DNA of 64,000 bases from a bacterium (GTDB lineage Bacteria > Bdellovibrionota_C > UBA2361 > RFPC01). The notes beneath the pieces are model-generated. The model did no database searches and had not been told where the DNA came from. It worked only from the letters and a program-made list of their open reading frames with translations. This document shows positions 61,572-64,000 of this stretch, in pieces; the stretch's first letter is position 1; every line of letters begins with the position of its first letter. Both the position numbers and the translations under genes were made by a program. Where the stretch lies: contig JAUIBK010000022.1 of NCBI GenBank assembly GCA_030428205.1, positions 1 to 64,000 on the forward strand. The letters run 5' to 3'.

Positions 61572-62297
61572 TTAATCTATTGAAAACTGCGCCTGCACAA
61601 CCGCCGTAATCTTCTTCTCAATCGCACTCGTATCGTTTGAACCGTAGTCAGAAACTTGCGTTGAGTGTCGAGGAGTAATTTGAATCACTCCCATCCGTGC
61701 CGTCTTCAGTGGACCGATTTGAGAATCCGTTGCACCAGCGATCTCCTTTGCTCGGCGCATAGCGTCACTTGCCGCGAGTGCCTGCACTTCGACTTTCACT
61801 TCTGCTAACTTCGTATAGAAATATTGTGGTGAATAGATATCAACATATACTTGACGCTCAACAAGAGCTGCTGCTTGAACAGAGAGCTCTTTAATTTTCA
61901 TGACGTCCGAAGAGCGAATCTCAAACCTTTGCCGGTAGACCTGAAAAATGACTTTTCCCGTGCGATACCCCTTGTCGTTATACTCCCAAACAGTCTCACG
62001 GGTTGGCGGCTGAAACTCAACTTTATCTTCAGTGAAACCTTTTTGCGCAAAGAATGAGAGTAAAAGAGGACGCTGGCGCTCAAGATCTTGAAACGCTGCT
62101 TGAGTAGTTGATGCGCTCGCTCCAATTGAACCAGAAAAAACAGCAAAATCAGAATCGATGTCTTTTGAGGCAGAACCTGTAACACGTAAAAGTTGTTGCA
62201 GTTGTTGGTGATCATGCCAGGCATTCGAGAGCACAAAAGTACAAAGCAGGAGAAACACTCCAATGACAAAGGAGGCAGGAACAATACGTATATTCAT
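61572..62297 (-). CDS. SIMPL (DUF541) domain protein, membrane-anchored
   Basis: 241 residues. One N-terminal membrane anchor or uncleaved signal (residues 3-25, RIVPASFVIGVFLLLCTFVL). The SIMPL fold follows: LLRVTGSASKDIDSDFAVFS, EYNDKGYRTGKVIFQVYRQR, DVMKIKELSVQAAALVER, then VEVQALAASDAMRRAKEIAG, which is the typical A...A...KA..lA motif. The function of SIMPL proteins is largely unknown; several are linked to oxidative or envelope stress. A 42-base gap separates it from the upstream dciA-like gene, so they are likely co-transcribed. Confidence 0.9.
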   Translation of the reverse strand: MNIRIVPASFVIGVFLLLCTFVLSNAWHDHQQLQQLLRVTGSASKDIDSDFAVFSGSIGASASTTQAAFQDLERQRPLLLSFFAQKGFTEDKVEFQPPTRETVWEYNDKGYRTGKVIFQVYRQRFEIRSSDVMKIKELSVQAAALVERQVYVDIYSPQYFYTKLAEVKVEVQALAASDAMRRAKEIAGATDSQIGPLKTARMGVIQITPRHSTQVSDYGSNDTSAIEKKITAVVQAQFSID

Positions 62298-62339
62298 TGA
62301 GTTAAGATTCTAAAAACTTATCTACTAAGAACTGAGCGC

Positions 62340-62690
62340 TTATTTTTCGGTTTGAAAGACAATATCCCTAACTATGGTCTCATCTTCAAGAAATTTATGG
62401 AGTCTTCGAAGAATAATACTCTTTTGAAAACTGAGCTCCTGAGCCCAGGCCGCATTTGAAACTCGAACCACAAGGGTATTCCCACGAATCTTTTCTGGGT
62501 GTGCACGCTTAGCAATCTCTTCTCCGACAATCTCTGCCCAGTGAAGAACAAATTCATACCGTGCAATTTTTTGATCGAGGCCTCGTCGCTTAAGCGCAGA
62601 GCGTAAGATCCCCTGCACCACCTGTGGTTTAGCAAAACGCTTTTTTCGTTTTGGGATTCGGTATCGTGGGAGCTTATTTTCGTCGGCCAT
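62340..62690 (-). CDS. DciA-like (DUF721) protein
   Basis: 116 residues from ATG 62690; a TTG at 62729 would extend into ftsB and is less likely. The N-terminus is basic (RIPKRKKRFAKPQVVQ). The DUF721 domain shows LRSALKRRGLDQKIARYEFV, HWAEIVGEEIAKRAHPEKIR, NTLVVRVSNAAWAQELSFQK. DciA loads the replicative helicase DnaB in many bacteria, so a replication-initiation role is likely by family. It follows the ftsB-like gene by 13 bases. Confidence 0.8.
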   Translation of the reverse strand: MADENKLPRYRIPKRKKRFAKPQVVQGILRSALKRRGLDQKIARYEFVLHWAEIVGEEIAKRAHPEKIRGNTLVVRVSNAAWAQELSFQKSIILRRLHKFLEDETIVRDIVFQTEK

Positions 62691-62703
62691 GGAGAAAGTG
62701 ATG

Positions 62704-62991
62704 CTACTCTTGTTCGACGTAATTCTCAAACATATAAATCACTTCACCGTGGCGAGCCATGCCAAGCTCATTTCGGGCCACTTTCTCAAGAATACGATCG
62801 TCGTTTTGTAGACCGTTGATTTCTCGACGCAATTCCAGCACTCGTGATTTCACCTTATCGGTTTCCGCCTTTTGCATATCGTAGCTTTTTCGAAGAGATG
62901 AGAGCTTTGAGAAGCTATCGCCTCCATAGATTGTGAGAAAAGCAATCGATATAGCAATTATGAAGATAATTAAGGCAGTTAGGTCTTTCAT
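62704..62991 (-). CDS. ftsB: Septum formation initiator (FtsB/DivIC family)
   Basis: 95 residues from ATG 62991 (a GTG at 63003 is also possible). One membrane helix at about 4-24 (LTALIIFIIAISIAFLTIYG), then a parallel coiled coil (LSSLRKSYDMQKAETDKVKS, LELRREINGLQNDD). It ends with the family motif RILEKVARNELGMARHGEVI and VYMF-like IYMFEN. FtsB links FtsQ and FtsL in the divisome. It is divergent from eno, the classic eno-ftsB neighbourhood of Gram-negative genomes. Confidence 0.9.
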   Translation of the reverse strand: MKDLTALIIFIIAISIAFLTIYGGDSFSKLSSLRKSYDMQKAETDKVKSRVLELRREINGLQNDDRILEKVARNELGMARHGEVIYMFENYVEQE

Positions 62992-63105
62992 TCCTGATGG
63001 CACTCCGTCAGCAGCTAGGTGGTTGTATTTCTGCTGGGTTCCTATAAAGTATCAACAATCCTAGTGATTATACTCTAGAAAATATATTTATACGAGGGTT
63101 GAACT

Positions 63106-64000
63106 ATGAGCGCTTCTCCTAAATCCAGTTGCATTAAGAGCATTTCAGCTTATGAGTGCCTCGATTCAAGAGGATATCCTACGCTCTCGGTAACTCTTGA
63201 ACTTGAAAACGGCAGGACTGGCACCGCCATGGTTCCCTCTGGCGCTTCGACAGGCGAATTTGAGGCGCATGAGCTCCGAGACGGAGACAACCAGCGCTAT
63301 TTTGGAAAAGGGGTGCTCAGGGCTGTAGAAAATGTTCGCTCCAAGATCGCTCCTGAGGTTGTTGGTAAGGATGTACTTGAGCTCTCCGCCCTTGACCGCT
63401 TCCTGCTCGAGCTCGATGGCACAGAAAACAAGTCCGAGCTTGGCGCAAACGCCATCCTTGGCGTGAGTCTCGCCGCAGCACAAGCAGGTGCAAATTATCA
63501 CGGGCTTCCGCTCTTTCAACATCTCGGTGGAGTAAATGCCCGTAAGCTTCCCATCCCTCTCGTAAACGTCATTAACGGCGGAGCGCACGCTAGCAATTCA
63601 ATTGATTTTCAAGAGTTTATGCTTGTGCCACACGGCTCAGGAACCTTCTTTGAAAACATAAGAGCAGCCTCTGAGGTTTTTCACACTTTGAGAAAAAACT
63701 TACTCAAAAAAGGTTTAAATGTTGGACTTGGGGACGAAGGTGGGTTTGCACCTAATCTTGAATCTGCCGAAGACGCCATTAGCTGCTTGATGGAAGCCAT
63801 CACGGACGCTGGATACGAACCTGGCAAAGAAGTCTCTATCGCTCTCGACGTTGCCGCGAGCGAGTTTTACAACAAAGACAAAGGAAACTACTGTCTCAAA
63901 AAAGGATCTGGCGAAGAGCTCTCAGCAAAAGATCTCATTTCTCTCTATGCAGGCTGGGTTGATAAATATCCGCTTGTCAGCATTGAAGACGGGCTCGATG
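63106..64000 (+). CDS. eno: Enolase, 3' end outside window
   Basis: Converts 2-phosphoglycerate to phosphoenolpyruvate. 298 codons are visible from the ATG at 63106 (GAGGG seven bases upstream). Motifs: AYECLDSRGYPTLSVTLEL, MVPSGASTGEFEAHELRDG, ANAILGVSLAAAQAGA, VPLVN-type IPLVNVINGGAHASNSIDFQ, GDEGGFAPNLESAEDA and VSIALDVAASEF with the metal Asp. The last visible residues LVSIEDGLD contain another metal-ligand region; the catalytic Lys lies beyond the edge. The partial protein is in frame throughout. Confidence 0.97.
   Translation, partial: MSASPKSSCIKSISAYECLDSRGYPTLSVTLELENGRTGTAMVPSGASTGEFEAHELRDGDNQRYFGKGVLRAVENVRSKIAPEVVGKDVLELSALDRFLLELDGTENKSELGANAILGVSLAAAQAGANYHGLPLFQHLGGVNARKLPIPLVNVINGGAHASNSIDFQEFMLVPHGSGTFFENIRAASEVFHTLRKNLLKKGLNVGLGDEGGFAPNLESAEDAISCLMEAITDAGYEPGKEVSIALDVAASEFYNKDKGNYCLKKGSGEELSAKDLISLYAGWVDKYPLVSIEDGLD

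Overview
The window is about 64 kb of densely packed bacterial chromosome, cut inside gcvT at the left edge and inside eno at the right edge. It looks like a Gram-negative, diderm bacterium: there is a complete MinC-MinD-MinE system, a lipobox lipoprotein, a TolB-like propeller, a LapA/LapB-like TPR membrane protein, a NADH-quinone oxidoreductase A subunit, SIMPL and DoxX proteins, and many signal-peptide proteins. Two-component, ECF-sigma and FHA/Ser-Thr-kinase signalling, a fused alpha/beta 2-oxoacid dehydrogenase E1 and a dockerin-like protein would fit a former deltaproteobacterium (Bdellovibrionota-like) or a relative. This placement is inference; no 16S gene is present. No prophage, transposase, CRISPR array or integrase was found, so this reads as core genome with small accessory pockets.

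Layout. 1-3.2 kb: one-carbon metabolism (gcvT, folD) facing away from alanine dehydrogenase. 3.3-5.5 kb: minC-minD-minE on the minus strand. 6-9.6 kb: pgpA, a TolB-like propeller, a zinc-peptidase lipoprotein and pyrF. 9.6-13.2 kb: a 1181-residue unrecognised protein with a long Glu-Gln repeat and pentapeptide repeats. 13.4-15.5 kb: RNase II family enzyme. 16.3-21.1 kb: an ECF sigma factor, its anti-sigma factor, a secreted protein, and polA. 21.4-26.7 kb: accessory region with a GNAT enzyme, a DUF5658-like protein, a bufferin-like EGKCG precursor next to a DoxX protein, a zinc-finger anti-sigma-like protein, a STAS-like protein, a ribbon-helix-helix protein and an orphan response regulator. 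26.9-32.6 kb: rplU-rpmA-obgE, then rsfS, the LapA/TPR protein and gpmI. 32.8-35.1 kb: ferredoxin, comF, mazG. 35.2-38.6 kb: a pocket of exported proteins without recognised function plus a dockerin-like protein. 38.7-40.5 kb: an EEP-fold enzyme overlapping nuoA, then tRNA-Arg(TCT) followed by tandem copies of its own 3' end. 40.9-45.7 kb: FHA protein, Ser/Thr kinase, two exported proteins and an RluA-type pseudouridine synthase. 46.7-52.5 kb: lpdA-lipB-E1-E2, a complete 2-oxoacid dehydrogenase set with its lipoylation enzyme. 52.7-59 kb: SplB-like radical SAM enzyme, lepB, an unknown protein, and a pabA/pabBC folate pair. 59.1-64 kb: collagen-like exported protein, rsmD, SIMPL protein, dciA-like gene, ftsB-like gene and eno.

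The most unusual signal is between the genes. At least nine long hairpins occur. Two of them (15502-15589 and 61425-61512) have 29-bp perfect stems around 30-nt loops, the same consensus, and four differences each compensated on the opposite arm. Both lie between convergent genes, as does a related 29-bp hairpin after ald. A second family (four copies) is built from 9-nt CGCGAAG-type units between a conserved TTATAACGCGAAG end and its complement. Other non-coding stretches follow a 6-nt period, as does the (CTCTTG)18 array inside the 1181-residue protein. Other items to check are the bufferin-like gene without its usual MNIO modification enzyme, and the E1 dehydrogenase with a histone-H1-like lysine tail.
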